A program made the position numbers and the translations under genes. 64,000 nucleotides of DNA from Pseudoflavonifractor gallinarum (GTDB lineage: Bacteria > Bacillota > Clostridia > Oscillospirales > Oscillospiraceae). This document shows positions 17,360-27,736 of this stretch, piece by piece. The DNA is taken from positions 62,001-126,000 of the forward strand of contig NZ_JADCKF010000011.1 in NCBI RefSeq assembly GCF_014982855.1, in the 5' to 3' direction. The notes under the pieces are model-generated. The model searched no databases and had not been told where the DNA came from. It saw only the letters and a list, made by a program, of their open reading frames with translations. Position 1 is the stretch's first letter. The number at the start of each line of letters is the position of its first letter.

Positions 17360-17790
17360 ACAACCGATCGTAACGCTAACGCCGCGCCCGACGTGTGAGA
17401 ACACGTCTGGCGCTTGCGTTGCGTGACGGGAGGTTCGCCCGGAGTCCACCCCCGTGGGTCGAGCGCTGCTCCCCGCCGGTCTTCTGGGGCCGCCGCCCCT
17501 TCCTTACGGAGCGGTTTTCGACGTAAAATTCTCCGTTTAAGTGATAAACTGGCTGGATAGTGCAAGCGACGCTGTGAAATTTGAATAAGAGACCCCCGTT
17601 CTGGGACAGTGCCTAGGGCATTTCTCCAAAAGTGCGGATTTGGGACAATTTTTCCTTTTCACAGCGGGCTTTTCACTATATAATATCCCCTAGCAGACGG
17701 TTAAAAGGTCGGAGCCTTGCGAACTCCGATACCTTGCCGCCTTAACAGATCTTCTCACGGATCTGTAACTCTAAAAAGGAGGGTAAACTC
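17360..17790 (+). promoter_or_regulatory. 431-nt structured non-coding gap between rpsZ and rpsH
   Basis: No convincing frame on either strand. It begins with a strong stem (GCGCC-c-GACGTGT with ACACGTC-t-GGCGC, 17384-17413, GAGA loop) without a T-run. A TATAAT at 17679-17684, with a weak TTTTCA 17 bp upstream, could be an internal promoter. Next comes a nested structure at 17700-17746 (GTTAA, AAGGT and CGGAG pairing with CTCCG, ACCTT and TTAAC), then ACAGATC/GATCTGT (17745-17766) directly before the rpsH ribosome site. A separate start and S8-type autoregulation of the distal spc genes is a reasonable inference. Confidence 0.6.
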
Positions 17791-18189
17791 ATGCATATTA
17801 CCGACCCCATTGCGGATATGCTGACCCGCATCCGCAACGCGAACAACGCAAAGCATGACACCGTGGACGTACCCGCGTCCAACATGAAGAAGTCCATCGC
17901 TCAGATCCTGCTGGATGAAGGCTACATCAAGAACTTCCAGCTGATCGACGACGGCACTCAGGGCGTTATCCGCATCACCCTGAAGTACGGCGCTGGTAAG
18001 GAGAAGGTCATCTCCGGTCTGCGCCGCGTGTCCAAGCCCGGCCTGCGCGTGTACGCTGGCGCTGATGAGCTGCCCCGCGTCATCCGTGGTCTGGGTATCG
18101 CTATCGTGTCCACTTCCAAGGGCGTCATGACCGATAAGGCTGCGCGTGCGGCCCACGTCGGCGGCGAGGTCCTTGCGTTCGTGTGGTAA
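17791..18189 (+). CDS. rpsH: 30S ribosomal protein S8
   Basis: 132 aa, normal. [20 protein letters not shown] and the [22 protein letters not shown] end are conserved. S8 is the classical repressor of the spc operon. The structured RNA just upstream of this gene is a candidate target. AAAAAGGAGGG ribosome site. Confidence 0.97.
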   Translation: MHITDPIADMLTRIRNANNAKHDTVDVPASNMKKSIAQILLDEGYIKNFQLIDDGTQGVIRITLKYGAGKEKVISGLRRVSKPGLRVYAGADELPRVIRGLGIAIVSTSKGVMTDKAARAAHVGGEVLAFVW

Positions 18190-18206
18190 GGGAGGGAGAG
18201 TAGAAT

Positions 18207-18752
18207 ATGTCTCGTATCGGAAGAAAGCCGATCTCCATCCCCGCCGGTGTGGACGTGAAGATCGATGGGAACGTCGTGACCGTTAAGGGCCCCAAGGGCA
18301 CCCTGACCCGTGCGTTCCACCCCAATATGAACATCGCCCAGGAGGGTAACGAGATCCTCGTGACCCGTCCCAACGATGCCAAGGAGAACCGCAGCCTGCA
18401 TGGCCTGACCCGCACCCTGATCCACAACATGGTCGTCGGCGTGACCGAGGGCTTCAAGAAGGAGCTGGACGTCAACGGCGTGGGCTACCGTGTTGCCATG
18501 GAAGGCAAGAAGCTGGTCATGAACCTGGGCTTCTCCCATCAGGTCTTTATGGAGGCTCCCGAGGGAATCACCATCGAGACCCCCAGCGCCAACAAGATCG
18601 TCGTCTCCGGCGCCAGCAAGGAGCAGGTCGGTCAGTTCGCCGCTGAAGTCAGAGAGAAAAGACCCCCCGAGCCTTACAAGGGCAAGGGTATCAAATACAC
18701 TGACGAGGTCATCCGCCGCAAGGAAGGCAAGACCGGCGTCAAGAAGAAATAA
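18207..18752 (+). CDS. rplF: 50S ribosomal protein L6
   Basis: 181 aa with the duplicated L6 fold: [19 protein letters not shown] start and the [22 protein letters not shown] end. 17 nt after rpsH. Confidence 0.97.
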   Translation: MSRIGRKPISIPAGVDVKIDGNVVTVKGPKGTLTRAFHPNMNIAQEGNEILVTRPNDAKENRSLHGLTRTLIHNMVVGVTEGFKKELDVNGVGYRVAMEGKKLVMNLGFSHQVFMEAPEGITIETPSANKIVVSGASKEQVGQFAAEVREKRPPEPYKGKGIKYTDEVIRRKEGKTGVKKK

Positions 18753-18766
18753 GGAGGTGTGCCACT

Positions 18767-19126
18767 ATGATCAATCGTCCCAATACCAAGGCGCAGCGGC
18801 TTAAGCGCCATAAGCGTGTCCGCTCTAAGATTTCCGGCACGCCCGAGCGTCCCCGTCTGAACGTGTTCCGCAGCGAGACCAACATCTATGCCCAGATCAT
18901 CGACGATGTCAACGGCAAGACCCTGGTCTCCGCTTCTTCCCTGGAGAAGGGCTTTGAGGGCAAGGGCTCCAACTGTGAGGCTGCCAAGAAGGTCGGCCTG
19001 ACTGTTGCTGAGCGCGCCAAGGCCGCCGGCATCAGCACTGTGGTCTTCGACCGCGGCGGCTACGTGTATCACGGCCGGGTGGCTGCTCTGGCCGAGGGTG
19101 CCCGCGAGGGCGGCCTCGAATTTTAA
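18767..19126 (+). CDS. rplR: 50S ribosomal protein L18
   Basis: 119 aa 5S rRNA-binding protein. [20 protein letters not shown] and the [20 protein letters not shown] motif are diagnostic. AAGGAGG precedes the ATG. Confidence 0.97.
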   Translation: MINRPNTKAQRLKRHKRVRSKISGTPERPRLNVFRSETNIYAQIIDDVNGKTLVSASSLEKGFEGKGSNCEAAKKVGLTVAERAKAAGISTVVFDRGGYVYHGRVAALAEGAREGGLEF

Positions 19127-19144
19127 GGGGAGGAGATAACGAAC

Positions 19145-19645
19145 ATGGCTAGATTTGAAAGAGAACCCAGCGAGTTCACCGAGAAGCTCGTTTCTCTGAA
19201 CCGCGTTTCCAAGACCGTCAAGGGCGGTCGCATCTTCAAGTTCGCCGCTCTCATGGTCGTGGGCGACGAGAAGGGCCGCGTGGGCTTCGGCCTGGGCAAG
19301 GCCGCTGAGGTGCCCGAGGCGATCCGCAAGGGCATTGAGGATGCCAAGAAGAACATGTGCACGGTGAGCCTGTCCGGCACCACCATTCCCCACGAGGTCA
19401 TCGGCGAGTTCGGCGCCGGCCGCGTGCTCCTGAAGCCCGCTGCCCCCGGTACCGGTATCATCGCCGGCGGTCCCGTCCGCGCTGTCATGGAGGCCGCCGG
19501 CATCCACGACATCCGCGCCAAGTGCCTGCGCTCCAACAACCCGCAGAACGTGGTTTCCGCTACCTTCGAGGGCCTGAAGGCTCTTCGCAGCCCCGAGGAA
19601 GTGGCCCGCGTCCGCGGCAAGAGCGTCAGCGAGATCGTAGGTTAA
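19145..19645 (+). CDS. rpsE: 30S ribosomal protein S5
   Basis: 166 aa. N-terminal double-stranded-RNA-binding half ([37 protein letters not shown]) and C-terminal half with [15 protein letters not shown]5 contributes to decoding accuracy. Confidence 0.97.
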   Translation: MARFEREPSEFTEKLVSLNRVSKTVKGGRIFKFAALMVVGDEKGRVGFGLGKAAEVPEAIRKGIEDAKKNMCTVSLSGTTIPHEVIGEFGAGRVLLKPAAPGTGIIAGGPVRAVMEAAGIHDIRAKCLRSNNPQNVVSATFEGLKALRSPEEVARVRGKSVSEIVG

Positions 19646-19660
19646 GGAGGGCCGATCACA

Positions 19661-19843
19661 ATGGCTAACATGAACATCAAGCTGGTCAAGAGCCTGAACG
19701 GCCGCATCGCCAAGCATAAGGCGACTGCCGAGGCTCTGGGTCTGCGTAAGATCGGCGACACCACCGTACAGCCCGACAATGTCGCTACCCGCGGCAAGAT
19801 CGCTCAGATCGGTTACCTGCTCCAGGTCACCGAGGAAAAGTAA
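19661..19843 (+). CDS. rpmD: 50S ribosomal protein L30
   Basis: 60 aa, with [20 protein letters not shown] and [14 protein letters not shown]. Normal length, 15 nt after rpsE. Confidence 0.95.
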   Translation: MANMNIKLVKSLNGRIAKHKATAEALGLRKIGDTTVQPDNVATRGKIAQIGYLLQVTEEK

Positions 19844-19856
19844 GGAGGTGCGCGAT

Positions 19857-20297
19857 ATGAAACTGCATGAACTTTCTCCCGCGCCCGGCTCTGTGAAGAA
19901 GGCTTTCCGCAAGGGCCGCGGCAAGGGTTCCGGTAACGGCACCACCGCCGGCCGTGGTCAGAAGGGCCAGTGGGCTCGCTCTGGCGGCGGCGTCCGCGTC
20001 GGCTTCGAAGGCGGCCAGATGCCTCTGACCCGCCGTCTGCCCAAGCGCGGCTTCAACAACATCTTTGCCGAGCGCCTGGAGGCCATCAACGTCTCCGCTC
20101 TCAACAAGTTTGAGGACGGCGCTACCGTCAATGTCTGCGACCTGCTGGAGAAGGGTATCCTCTCCAAGTGTGAGCACGGCGTCAAGATCCTGGGCAACGG
20201 GACTCTGACCAAGAAGCTCACCGTCCGTGCCTCCGCGTTCTCCGCTTCCGCGAAGGAGAAGATCGTCGCGGCGGGCGGAAAGTACGAGGTGATCTAA
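19857..20297 (+). CDS. rplO: 50S ribosomal protein L15
   Basis: 146 aa from ATG 19857 ([20 protein letters not shown]), preceded by AAGGAGG. The Gly-rich [20 protein letters not shown] segment that threads into 23S rRNA is intact. The stop directly abuts the secY GTG. Confidence 0.97.
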   Translation: MKLHELSPAPGSVKKAFRKGRGKGSGNGTTAGRGQKGQWARSGGGVRVGFEGGQMPLTRRLPKRGFNNIFAERLEAINVSALNKFEDGATVNVCDLLEKGILSKCEHGVKILGNGTLTKKLTVRASAFSASAKEKIVAAGGKYEVI

Positions 20298-21641
20298 GTG
20301 ATCGAAACCGTACGCAATGCCTGGAAGATCCCGGATCTGCGTAAGAAGCTCCTCTTTGTGATCTTCGCGCTGCTGGTCTTCCGCCTGGGCTCTGCCGTCC
20401 CCGTTCCCTTCGTGAACGGAGAGGTATTCGCCAATCAGATGAACGCCATGAGCGGCACCATCTTCGGTCTGCTGGGCGCGATGAATGGCACCGCCTTCTC
20501 CCAGGCGACTGTGTTCGCCCTGGGTGTGCAGCCCTATATCAACAGCTCCATTATTGTGCAGCTGCTGACCGTCGCCATCCCCGCTCTGGAGCGTCTCCAG
20601 AAGGAGGGCGGCGAGGAGGGCCGCAAGAAGATCGCCGCCATCACCCGGTATGTCACCGTGGCCATCGCGGTGCTGCAGGGCTTCGGCTACTACACCCTGA
20701 TCAAGACGGCCGGCGCTTCCAGCGGCGTGAGCGTGCTGGACACCACCGGTGTTCCCGGCTGGTGGGCCGCCATCGTGATCATCGTGTCCTTCACCGCCGG
20801 TTCCGCCTTCATCATGTGGCTGGGTGAGCAGATCACCGAGTTTGGCATCGGCAACGGTATCTCGATCATCCTGTTTGCGGGCATCCTGTCCCGCGGCCCC
20901 TCCATGGTCCGTTATATGATCGTGGGTGTGCAGAACTGGGCCAACGGTGTCACCACCGAGGGAGCTTTCCGGCTCCATCCCGTGGGCATCGTGGCGATCC
21001 TGATCGGTATGCTGGCCATGGTGGTCTTCATCGTGTTCATCCAGAATGCCGAGCGCCGCATCCCGGTGCAGTACGCCAAGCGCGTGGTGGGCCGGAAGAT
21101 GTACGGCGGCCAGTCCAGCCATCTGCCCCTGAAGGTGAACATGACCGGCGTTATGCCCATCATCTTCGCCCAGGCCATCGCCAGCCTGCCTGCCACCATC
21201 GGGGCCTTCGTCCCCTCTTCCCGCACCCCCGGCACCGGCTGGTATACCTTCCTGCAGATCTTTGATACCACGAGCGTGTTCTACATCGTGGTGTATTTCC
21301 TGCTGATCCTCGGCTTCAGCTACTTCTACTCCACCATGCAGTTCAACCCCGTGGAAGTGGCCAACAACCTGAAGAAGAACGGCGGCTTCGTGCCCGGCTT
21401 CCGGCCCGGCAAGCCCACCGCTGATTTCATTCAGAAGGTACTGGGGAAGATCACCTTCTTCGGCGCCATCTACCTGTCTGTGATCGCCATCGCCCCCATC
21501 GTGACTGGTGCGCTGGTGAACAACAGCTCTCTGGCCATCGGCGGCACCTCCGTCATCATCGTCGTGGGCGTCGCGCTGGAGACCACCAAGGCCATGGAGG
21601 CCCAGATGCTCATGCGGCATTACAAGGGCTTCCTGGAATAA
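20298..21641 (+). CDS. secY: Preprotein translocase subunit SecY
   Basis: The protein-conducting channel of the Sec pathway in the cytoplasmic membrane. 447 aa with ten hydrophobic segments. [20 protein letters not shown] start, plug region GSAVPVPFV, and the cytoplasmic loops including [13 protein letters not shown] are typical. GTG start at 20298, one base after the rplO stop, with GAGGTG inside the rplO end as ribosome site. The export load includes the SLH proteins found later in this window. Confidence 0.97.
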   Translation: MIETVRNAWKIPDLRKKLLFVIFALLVFRLGSAVPVPFVNGEVFANQMNAMSGTIFGLLGAMNGTAFSQATVFALGVQPYINSSIIVQLLTVAIPALERLQKEGGEEGRKKIAAITRYVTVAIAVLQGFGYYTLIKTAGASSGVSVLDTTGVPGWWAAIVIIVSFTAGSAFIMWLGEQITEFGIGNGISIILFAGILSRGPSMVRYMIVGVQNWANGVTTEGAFRLHPVGIVAILIGMLAMVVFIVFIQNAERRIPVQYAKRVVGRKMYGGQSSHLPLKVNMTGVMPIIFAQAIASLPATIGAFVPSSRTPGTGWYTFLQIFDTTSVFYIVVYFLLILGFSYFYSTMQFNPVEVANNLKKNGGFVPGFRPGKPTADFIQKVLGKITFFGAIYLSVIAIAPIVTGALVNNSSLAIGGTSVIIVVGVALETTKAMEAQMLMRHYKGFLE

Positions 21642-21657
21642 TCGAGGTGTATCGGAT

Positions 21658-22290
21658 ATGAAGCTGATTCTGTTGGGCGCCCCGGGCGCCGGTAAAGGCA
21701 CCCAGGCTGAGATCATCAGCCAGAAGCTGGGCATTCCCACCATCTCCACCGGCAACATCCTGCGCGCTGCCGTGAAGAACGGCACGCCCGTGGGTCTGAA
21801 GGCCAAGGAGTATATGGAGGCCGGCAAGCTGGTTCCCGATGAGGTCATCATTGGCATCATCCAGGAGCGGCTGGCTGAGGCCGACTGCGCCAATGGCTAC
21901 ATCTTGGACGGCGTGCCCCGCACCATCGCCCAGGCCGAGGCCCTGGACAAGGCCGGTATCCACTTTGACGTGGTGCTCTCTCTGGAGATCGCCGACAGCG
22001 TCATCGAGGCCCGTATGACCGGCCGCCGGACCTGCCACGGCTGCGGCGCCACCTACCACATTGTGGCCGCGCCCCCCAAGACCGAGGGCGTGTGCGACAA
22101 GTGCGGCGGCGCGCTGGAGCAGCGGAAGGACGATCAGCCTGAGACGGTCAAGCACCGTCTGGAGGTCTATCATCAGGAGACCGAGCCTCTGAAGGATTAC
22201 TATCAGGCCAAGGGCCTGCTCCAGAACGTTCCCGATCTGGGCGGCATCGAGGCCACCAACGAGGCCATTATGAAACTGTTGGGGAAGTGA
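21658..22290 (+). CDS. adk: Adenylate kinase with zinc-type LID
   Basis: Interconverts ATP plus AMP and 2 ADP. P-loop [10 protein letters not shown] at residues 7-16; the LID carries CHGC and CDKC ([10 protein letters not shown] ... CDKCGGALE), the four-Cys zinc form of Gram-positive enzymes. 210 aa. secY-adk-map order is typical. Confidence 0.97.
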   Translation: MKLILLGAPGAGKGTQAEIISQKLGIPTISTGNILRAAVKNGTPVGLKAKEYMEAGKLVPDEVIIGIIQERLAEADCANGYILDGVPRTIAQAEALDKAGIHFDVVLSLEIADSVIEARMTGRRTCHGCGATYHIVAAPPKTEGVCDKCGGALEQRKDDQPETVKHRLEVYHQETEPLKDYYQAKGLLQNVPDLGGIEATNEAIMKLLGK

Positions 22291-22295
22291 CTCGG

Positions 22296-23054
22296 ATGGA
22301 AATGATTTCCCTCAAGTCCCCCCGTGAGATCGAGCGGATGCGCAGGGCCGGGCGGATTACCGCCCAGGCCCGCGCATTGGCCGGCACCCTGGTGCGGCCC
22401 GGCGTCACCACGCTGGAGATCGACACCGCGGTGCGCAAGTTCATCGAGAGCCAGGGCGCCAAGCCCTCTTTTCTGGGCTACGGCGGGTTTCCCGGTTCGG
22501 CCTGTATCTCGGTGAACGACGTCGTCATCCACGGCATTCCGGATCACCGGAAGCTCCAGGAGGGCGACATCGTCAGCGTGGACGTGGGAGCCTGCATCGA
22601 CGGCTTCCACGGCGACTGTGCGGCTACCTTTGCCTGCGGAGAGATCTCCGAAGAGGCAAAGCGCCTCATTGAAGTGACCGAACAGAGCTTCTGGGAGGGC
22701 TTCAAGATGGCCAAGGCCGGCAACCGCGTCTATGACATTTCCCACGCCGTACAGCAGTTCGTGGAAGCGAACGGCTGCTCGGTGGTGCGGGACTTTGTGG
22801 GCCACGGCGTGGGCATGAAGCTCCACGAGGCCCCGGAGGTCCCCAACTTCGGTCCCGCCGGCCATGGCCCCCGGCTCCAGCCGGGCATGACCCTTGCGGT
22901 CGAACCTATGGTCTGCGCCGGAGACTGGCGCGTCAAGGTCCTGAAGGACAAGTGGACCACCGTCACCGTTGACGGCTCCCTGGCCGCCCATTATGAGAAC
23001 ACCATTCTCATCACTGACGGGGAGCCGGAAGTGCTCACCTGTCCTGGAGAGTGA
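22296..23054 (+). CDS. map: Methionine aminopeptidase, type I
   Basis: Removes N-terminal Met from nascent proteins, using two metals. Ligands are seen in VSVDVGACIDGFHGDCAATF (two Asp), GHGVGMKLHE (His), AVEPM (Glu) and YENTILITDGEPEVL (Glu). ATG 22296 (MEMISLKSPREIERM) is preferred; a GTG at 22287 overlapping the adk stop would add three residues. About 252 aa. Confidence 0.95.
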   Translation: MEMISLKSPREIERMRRAGRITAQARALAGTLVRPGVTTLEIDTAVRKFIESQGAKPSFLGYGGFPGSACISVNDVVIHGIPDHRKLQEGDIVSVDVGACIDGFHGDCAATFACGEISEEAKRLIEVTEQSFWEGFKMAKAGNRVYDISHAVQQFVEANGCSVVRDFVGHGVGMKLHEAPEVPNFGPAGHGPRLQPGMTLAVEPMVCAGDWRVKVLKDKWTTVTVDGSLAAHYENTILITDGEPEVLTCPGE

Positions 23055-23059
23055 GCCTT

Positions 23060-23341
23060 ATGTACGATTATACCGGCTGGATCGTGCGGTCCACCGCTGG
23101 TCACGACAAGGGCGAGCTCTTTTGTGTGGTCGGAATGGAGGATTCCTTCCTCCTTCTGGCCGACGGTAAAAGACGGAAAATCGCAAAACCCAAGCGCAAG
23201 AAGCTGGGCCATGTTTCGGTGGAGAACCGGGGAGCCTTCCTCAATCCCACCATCCAGCGCGTGCACCTGGGCGAGACGGTTTCCGACAGAGCACTCCGGA
23301 GGGCGCTGGCCGCTTTCCGAGCTGTATCAAGGAGGGTATGA
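23060..23341 (+). CDS. KOW-domain RNA-binding protein (L14e-like)
   Basis: About 93 aa with a KOW-type beta-barrel ([20 protein letters not shown]) and a basic middle ([17 protein letters not shown]). Such genes lie between map and infA in many Firmicutes and are annotated as KOW or L14e/L6e/L27e-like RNA-binding proteins; the exact function is unknown. ATG 23060 is chosen over the GTG at 23051, which overlaps map. A ribosome-linked role is inferred from position. Confidence 0.85.
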   Translation: MYDYTGWIVRSTAGHDKGELFCVVGMEDSFLLLADGKRRKIAKPKRKKLGHVSVENRGAFLNPTIQRVHLGETVSDRALRRALAAFRAVSRRV

Positions 23342-23345
23342 CGCT

Positions 23346-23564
23346 TTGGCAAAAGACGATATGATCGAAGTGGAGGGCGTCGTGGTTGAGTCCCTTCCCA
23401 ACACCACGTTCCGCGTGGACATCGGAAACGGCCACATCATTCTGGCCCACATCTCCGGTAAGCTGCGGATGAACTTCATCCGCATCCTGCCCGGCGACAA
23501 GGTGACGGTCCAGATGTCTCCCTACGACGTGACCCGGGGAAGAATCACCTGGCGAAGCAAGTAA
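23346..23564 (+). CDS. infA: Translation initiation factor IF-1
   Basis: OB-fold factor that blocks the ribosomal A site during initiation. Exactly 72 aa when started at TTG 23346 ([20 protein letters not shown]; ends [12 protein letters not shown]), with AAGGAGG 9 nt upstream. The longer open frame upstream overlaps the KOW gene and lacks family similarity. A TTG start is noteworthy for such a highly expressed gene and may tune its level. Confidence 0.96.
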   Translation: MAKDDMIEVEGVVVESLPNTTFRVDIGNGHIILAHISGKLRMNFIRILPGDKVTVQMSPYDVTRGRITWRSK

Positions 23565-23967
<403 letters not shown>

Positions 23968-23987
23968 TTAGGAGGTGCTGAAACAGT

Positions 23988-24356
23988 ATGGCACGTATTG
24001 CTGGCATTGACCTGCCGAAGGATAAGCGGATCGAGATCGGCCTCACTTATATCTTTGGCATCGGGCGCACCAGCGCCAATAAGATCCTGGCTGAGACCGG
24101 GATCAACCCCGACACCCGCGTGAAGGACCTGACCGACGAGGAAGAGGCCAAGCTGCGCGAGTGCATTGCGCACAACTACACTGTGGAAGGCGACCTCCGC
24201 CGCGATGTGGCGATGGACATCAAGCGCCTGACCGAGATCGGCTGCTACCGTGGCCTGCGTCACCGCAAGGGCCTGCCCGTCCGCGGTCAGCGCTCCAAGA
24301 CCAACGCCCGTACCCGCAAGGGTCCCAAGCGTACCGTCGCGAACAAGAAGAAGTAA
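23988..24356 (+). CDS. rpsM: 30S ribosomal protein S13
   Basis: 122 aa. [20 protein letters not shown] start and the [23 protein letters not shown]-binding end contacting the P-site tRNA. First gene of the alpha block. Confidence 0.98.
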   Translation: MARIAGIDLPKDKRIEIGLTYIFGIGRTSANKILAETGINPDTRVKDLTDEEEAKLRECIAHNYTVEGDLRRDVAMDIKRLTEIGCYRGLRHRKGLPVRGQRSKTNARTRKGPKRTVANKKK

Positions 24357-24369
24357 GGAGGGATAAGCA

Positions 24370-24774
24370 ATGGCTACTGCTGCTAAGAACGGCAAGAAAG
24401 TGGTGCGCAAGCGCCGCGAAAAGAAGAACGTTGAGAAGGGCCAGGTGCACATCCGCTCCTCTTTCAACAACACCATGGTTACCGTGACCGACATGGGCGG
24501 CAACGCCCTGTCCTGGGCCTCCTCCGGCGGCCTGGGCTTCCGCGGTTCCCGTAAGTCCACCCCCTTCGCCGCCCAGACCGCTGCCGAGACCGCCGCTAAG
24601 GCTGCCATGGAGCACGGCCTGAAGACCGTCGAGGTCTACGTGAAGGGCCCCGGCGCCGGCCGTGAGGCTGCCATCCGCGCCCTGCAGGCCGTGGGCCTGG
24701 AAGTCACCCTGATCAAGGACGTGACTCCCATCCCCCACAACGGTTGCCGTCCGCCCAAGCGTCGTCGCGTGTAA
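24370..24774 (+). CDS. rpsK: 30S ribosomal protein S11
   Basis: 134 aa. [19 protein letters not shown] and the end [14 protein letters not shown] are diagnostic. Platform protein at the mRNA exit. AAGGAGG upstream. Confidence 0.98.
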   Translation: MATAAKNGKKVVRKRREKKNVEKGQVHIRSSFNNTMVTVTDMGGNALSWASSGGLGFRGSRKSTPFAAQTAAETAAKAAMEHGLKTVEVYVKGPGAGREAAIRALQAVGLEVTLIKDVTPIPHNGCRPPKRRRV

Positions 24775-24792
24775 GAGAAGGAGGAAGTACAA

Positions 24793-25395
24793 ATGGCAAA
24801 GAATATGCAGCCTATCGCCAAGCGCTGCCGTGCGCTGGGCATTTCTCCTGCCGCTATGGGCTACGCCAAGAAGGAGAGCAACCGCAATCCCGGCGGCCAG
24901 ATGAGAAAGAAGAAGAGCGAGTACGCTCTGCAGCTGTCTGAGAAGCAGAAGGTCAAGTTCGTTTACGGCATCATGGAGAAGCAGTTCCGCTCCTACTATG
25001 AGAAGGCCGCTCGTATGCCCGGCAAGACCGGTGAGAACCTGCTCGTCCTGGTGGAGCGCCGCCTGGACAACGTGGTCTACCGTCTGGGCTTCGCCATGAC
25101 CCGCCGTGAGGCCCGTCAGCTGGTGAGCCACGGCCACTTCACCGTCAACGGTCAGCGCGTGGACATCCCCTCCTTCCTGGTGAAGGCCGGCGATGTGATC
25201 GAGGTCCGCGAGGCCAGCCGTTCCTCCGTGAAGTTCAAGCGCCTGACCGGCGAGGACGCCCCCGCCGTGCTGCTGCCCCAGTGGCTGGAGCGCGAGAAGA
25301 ACTCCCTGAAGGGCACCGTCACCAAGATGCCTGTCCGCGAGGACGTGGATCTGCCCATCGAGGAGCACCTGATCGTCGAGCTGTACTCCAAGTAA
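24793..25395 (+). CDS. rpsD: 30S ribosomal protein S4
   Basis: Primary 16S-binding protein. 200 aa with the S4 RNA-binding domain ([40 protein letters not shown]). It lacks the N-terminal zinc cysteines, having only one Cys near residue 12, so it is the C- form. S4 is the classical repressor of the alpha operon. A GCGGCGGGC/GCCCGCCGC hairpin (25437-25460) lies between it and rpoA. Confidence 0.97.
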   Translation: MAKNMQPIAKRCRALGISPAAMGYAKKESNRNPGGQMRKKKSEYALQLSEKQKVKFVYGIMEKQFRSYYEKAARMPGKTGENLLVLVERRLDNVVYRLGFAMTRREARQLVSHGHFTVNGQRVDIPSFLVKAGDVIEVREASRSSVKFKRLTGEDAPAVLLPQWLEREKNSLKGTVTKMPVREDVDLPIEEHLIVELYSK

Positions 25396-25436
25396 GAGAG
25401 CGCGTACCCTCGATTATTGGTGAGCTGTAAAACCAG

Positions 25437-25460
25437 GCGGCGGGCTGCCCGGCCCGCCGC
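25437..25460 (+). other. GC-rich hairpin between rpsD and rpoA
   Basis: A 9-bp perfect stem with a 6-nt loop and no T-run, so more likely an mRNA stability or processing element than a terminator. rpoA's AAGGAGGG follows. Confidence 0.5.
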
Positions 25461-25480
25461 TGCGAAAAGGAGGGTAACAC

Positions 25481-26431
25481 ATGGTAGAAATCGAGAAGCC
25501 GCGCATTGAATGTGTAGAGAATCCGGGAGACGGCTCCTACGGCAAGTACGTGGTCGAGCCCCTGGAGCGCGGTTACGGCACCACGCTGGGTAACTCCCTG
25601 CGCCGCATCCTGCTCTCTTCTCTGCCTGGCACGGCGGTCACCTCCATCAAGATCGCCGGTGTGCAGCACGAATTCACCACCATCCCCGGCATCAAGGAAG
25701 ATGTGACCGAGATCGTTCTCAACGTGAAGAACATCATCGCCAAGCTCCACTGCGAAGGCGTCAAGACGGTCTACATCGAGGCCAGCGGTGAGTGCGAAGT
25801 CACCGCCGGGGATATCAAGGCCGACGGCGAGGTGGAGGTCCTCAATCCCGACCTCCACATTGCGACCCTGGGTCCCGACGCCAGCCTGAACATGGAGCTG
25901 ACGCTCTCCCACGGCCGCGGCTATGTGCCCGCCGACCGGAATAAGCCTGCTCAGACCGTTATCGGTCTGATCCCGGTGGATTCCATCTATACCCCGGTGC
26001 GTAAGGTCAATTACACCGTGGAGCCCACCCGTGTGGGCGATCAGACCGACTTTGACAAGCTGACCCTGGAGGTGTGGACCAACGGTACCATCACCGCCCG
26101 GGACGCTGTCAGCCTGGGCGCCCGCATCCTGTGCGATCACTTCGTCCTCTTCACCGATCTCTCTGAGACCATGGGCTCCAAGTCCACCGTGGTGGAGAAG
26201 AGCGAGGCGCAGCGCGACAAGGTGCTGGAGCTGACCATCGAGGAGCTGGACCTCTCCGTCCGTTCCTTCAACTGCCTCAAGCGTGCTAACATCAACACCG
26301 TCGAGGACTTGATCTCCAAGACCGAGGACGAGATGATGAAGGTGCGCAACCTGGGCCGCAAGTCCCTGGAAGAGGTCATCAACAAGCTGGCCATGATGGG
26401 TCTGTCCCTGGCCAGCGAGGAGAACAACTGA
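25481..26431 (+). CDS. rpoA: DNA-directed RNA polymerase alpha subunit
   Basis: 316 aa. N-terminal dimerisation domain ([20 protein letters not shown]) and C-terminal domain with the two helix-hairpin-helix motifs ([36 protein letters not shown]) that bind UP-element DNA and activators. Position between rpsD and rplQ is standard. Confidence 0.98.
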   Translation: MVEIEKPRIECVENPGDGSYGKYVVEPLERGYGTTLGNSLRRILLSSLPGTAVTSIKIAGVQHEFTTIPGIKEDVTEIVLNVKNIIAKLHCEGVKTVYIEASGECEVTAGDIKADGEVEVLNPDLHIATLGPDASLNMELTLSHGRGYVPADRNKPAQTVIGLIPVDSIYTPVRKVNYTVEPTRVGDQTDFDKLTLEVWTNGTITARDAVSLGARILCDHFVLFTDLSETMGSKSTVVEKSEAQRDKVLELTIEELDLSVRSFNCLKRANINTVEDLISKTEDEMMKVRNLGRKSLEEVINKLAMMGLSLASEENN

Positions 26432-26611
26432 TTCCAGCCTGACAAACAGGCGGATCAGGGAAGCAGTCCGGGGGCATGTAACGTCCCCTCCCGGATACGC
26501 CAATGGTGATGCCCCGCTCCGGCGGGGCGCTTCCCGGCGGGACCCAAGGGTCCCTCAGGACGAATTTACACTGGATTTCGCCGCGCGAAATACCGATAGG
26601 AGTTGACTGAT

Positions 26612-26953
26612 ATGTCCGGACATCGTAAACTGGGCCGTCCCACCGATCAGCGTATGGCTATGCTGCGCGCTATGACCACCTACCTGCTGGAGAACGGTCA
26701 GATCAAGACCACCCTGAGCCGCGCCAAGGAAGTGGCCCCTCTGGCTGAGAAGATGGTGACCCTGGCCAAGAAGAACAACCTGGCCAGCTACCGTCAGGCC
26801 CTCGCCTTCATCACCAAGGAGGATGTGGCCAAGAAGCTGTTCGACGAGATCGGCCCCAAGTACGCCGAGCGTAACGGCGGTTACACCCGTATCGTGAAGA
26901 TCGGCCCCCGCCGCGGCGACGCCGCCGAGATGGCGATCGTCCAGCTGGTGTAA
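26612..26953 (+). CDS. rplQ: 50S ribosomal protein L17
   Basis: 113 aa ([20 protein letters not shown]), last gene of the superoperon, with ATAGGAG 9 nt before ATG 26612. The 180-nt gap before it holds a GCCCCG/CGGGGC hairpin. The terminator lies 8 nt downstream and then repeat copy A. Confidence 0.96.
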   Translation: MSGHRKLGRPTDQRMAMLRAMTTYLLENGQIKTTLSRAKEVAPLAEKMVTLAKKNNLASYRQALAFITKEDVAKKLFDEIGPKYAERNGGYTRIVKIGPRRGDAAEMAIVQLV

Positions 26954-26961
26954 GAGAGCTG

Positions 26962-26995
26962 AAAAAATCCCCTGCCCATCGGGCAGGGGATTTTT
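26962..26995. terminator. Bidirectional terminator of the ribosomal protein superoperon
   Basis: TCCCCTGCCC pairs with GGGCAGGGGA around a 3-nt loop, flanked by AAAAAA on the left and TTTTT on the right, so it works in both directions. Confidence 0.9.
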
Positions 26996-26996
26996 C

Positions 26997-27222
26997 GCGT
27001 GTCGAGAGACTTCGACACGCTTCTCAAAAATGCAGGCATTTTTGAGAAGGGATGCAGCCCCCTGCGTCGCACGCGCAAAGCGCGCGCGCTTGTGGGCTGA
27101 GAAGTGTTTTTTCGAGGCATATGTCCTCAAAAAAACGGATTTGGACCTTCTTCCGCCGTCTGCGGACGGCGGAACTCTGCGAGGCGCTGCGGACAAAGCG
27201 CAGAAATGCACATTACCCACAG
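26997..27222 (+). repeat. R1 structured repeat, copy A
   Basis: Reads, in order: GTGTCGA/TCGACAC hairpin; a 13-bp CTTCTCAAAAATGC/GCATTTTTGAGAAG hairpin; CAGCCC...GGGCTG around a variable GC-rich hairpin; GTTTTTTCGAGG/CCTCAAAAAAAC; TTCCGCCGTC/GACGGCGGAA; then the AACTCTGCGAGGC box and a tail ending CACAG. Both the third and fourth stems differ from other copies on both strands of the helix, so pairing is kept. It is flanked by near-identical TCCCCTGCC hairpins (26962-26995 and 27228-27257). Confidence 0.85.
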
Positions 27223-27227
27223 ATTAA

Positions 27228-27257
27228 CCTCCCCTGCCCGATAGGCAGGGGAGGTTT
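27228..27257. terminator. Hairpin terminator between repeat copy A and the lipoprotein gene
   Basis: CCTCCCCTGCC (27228-27238) pairs with GGCAGGGGAGG (27244-27254), then TTT. It is almost the reverse complement of the rplQ terminator on the other side of copy A. On the minus strand it would end the lipoprotein transcript. Confidence 0.65.
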
Positions 27258-27282
27258 GCGTTCTGTTGCCGGAACTTGCGCA

Positions 27283-27672
27283 TCATTCAAGTCTCTGTGT
27301 ACCCAATTGCAGCTGCTCGATCTGGAGGGTGCTCTCCCCGCCTTCCCCGGCCTGGAAGGCATCCAGGACCGACTCTCGGACACTCAGAAGGACCTCGTCC
27401 CCAACTTGTAAATCCGCAAAGGAGATGTCCTTCACATCGCCGGTCTCATAGTTGCAATAGATGAGGAAGATTTCCGAGCAGTCGATGGAGCAGGCCTCTC
27501 CCAAAGGTCCGCCTTCGTCACTGTCCCGGACGGTAATGGTCTCATTTGCGGCGTCGATCCGGGTGATGACCGCGTTGATCCCCAGGTGCAGAGGGTCCTT
27601 CCTTGCGGGGCTGCATGCAGCCAAAGCGAAGAGAACCAGGAAGAGACACAGGATGGATCGAATGTGTTTCAT
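27283..27672 (-). CDS. Small secreted lipoprotein of unknown function, 129 aa
   Basis: A signal peptide with lipobox (LVLFALAAC, Cys at about residue 20) predicts a lipid-anchored extracytoplasmic protein. The mature part is short and acidic with beta-rich repeats (ITRIDAANETITVRDSD; VGDEVLLSVRESV), resembling the small OB/DUF3221-like lipoproteins of Firmicutes, but this is only a fold-level impression. It follows lplA on the same strand with 64 nt between. Confidence 0.75.
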   Translation of the reverse strand: MKHIRSILCLFLVLFALAACSPARKDPLHLGINAVITRIDAANETITVRDSDEGGPLGEACSIDCSEIFLIYCNYETGDVKDISFADLQVGDEVLLSVRESVLDAFQAGEGGESTLQIEQLQLGTQRLE

Positions 27673-27736
27673 GGCGCTGCCTCCTTTTCACGTGGGCTTC
27701 CGGTGTGAGATGCGCATAATCCTCCGACCGTGGGGC

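Noticed and set aside
17326-17565. 79-codon minus-strand frame in the rpsZ-rpsH gap
   Set aside because: Arg/Pro-rich, overlaps rpsZ antisense, no ribosome site, and crosses strong hairpins.
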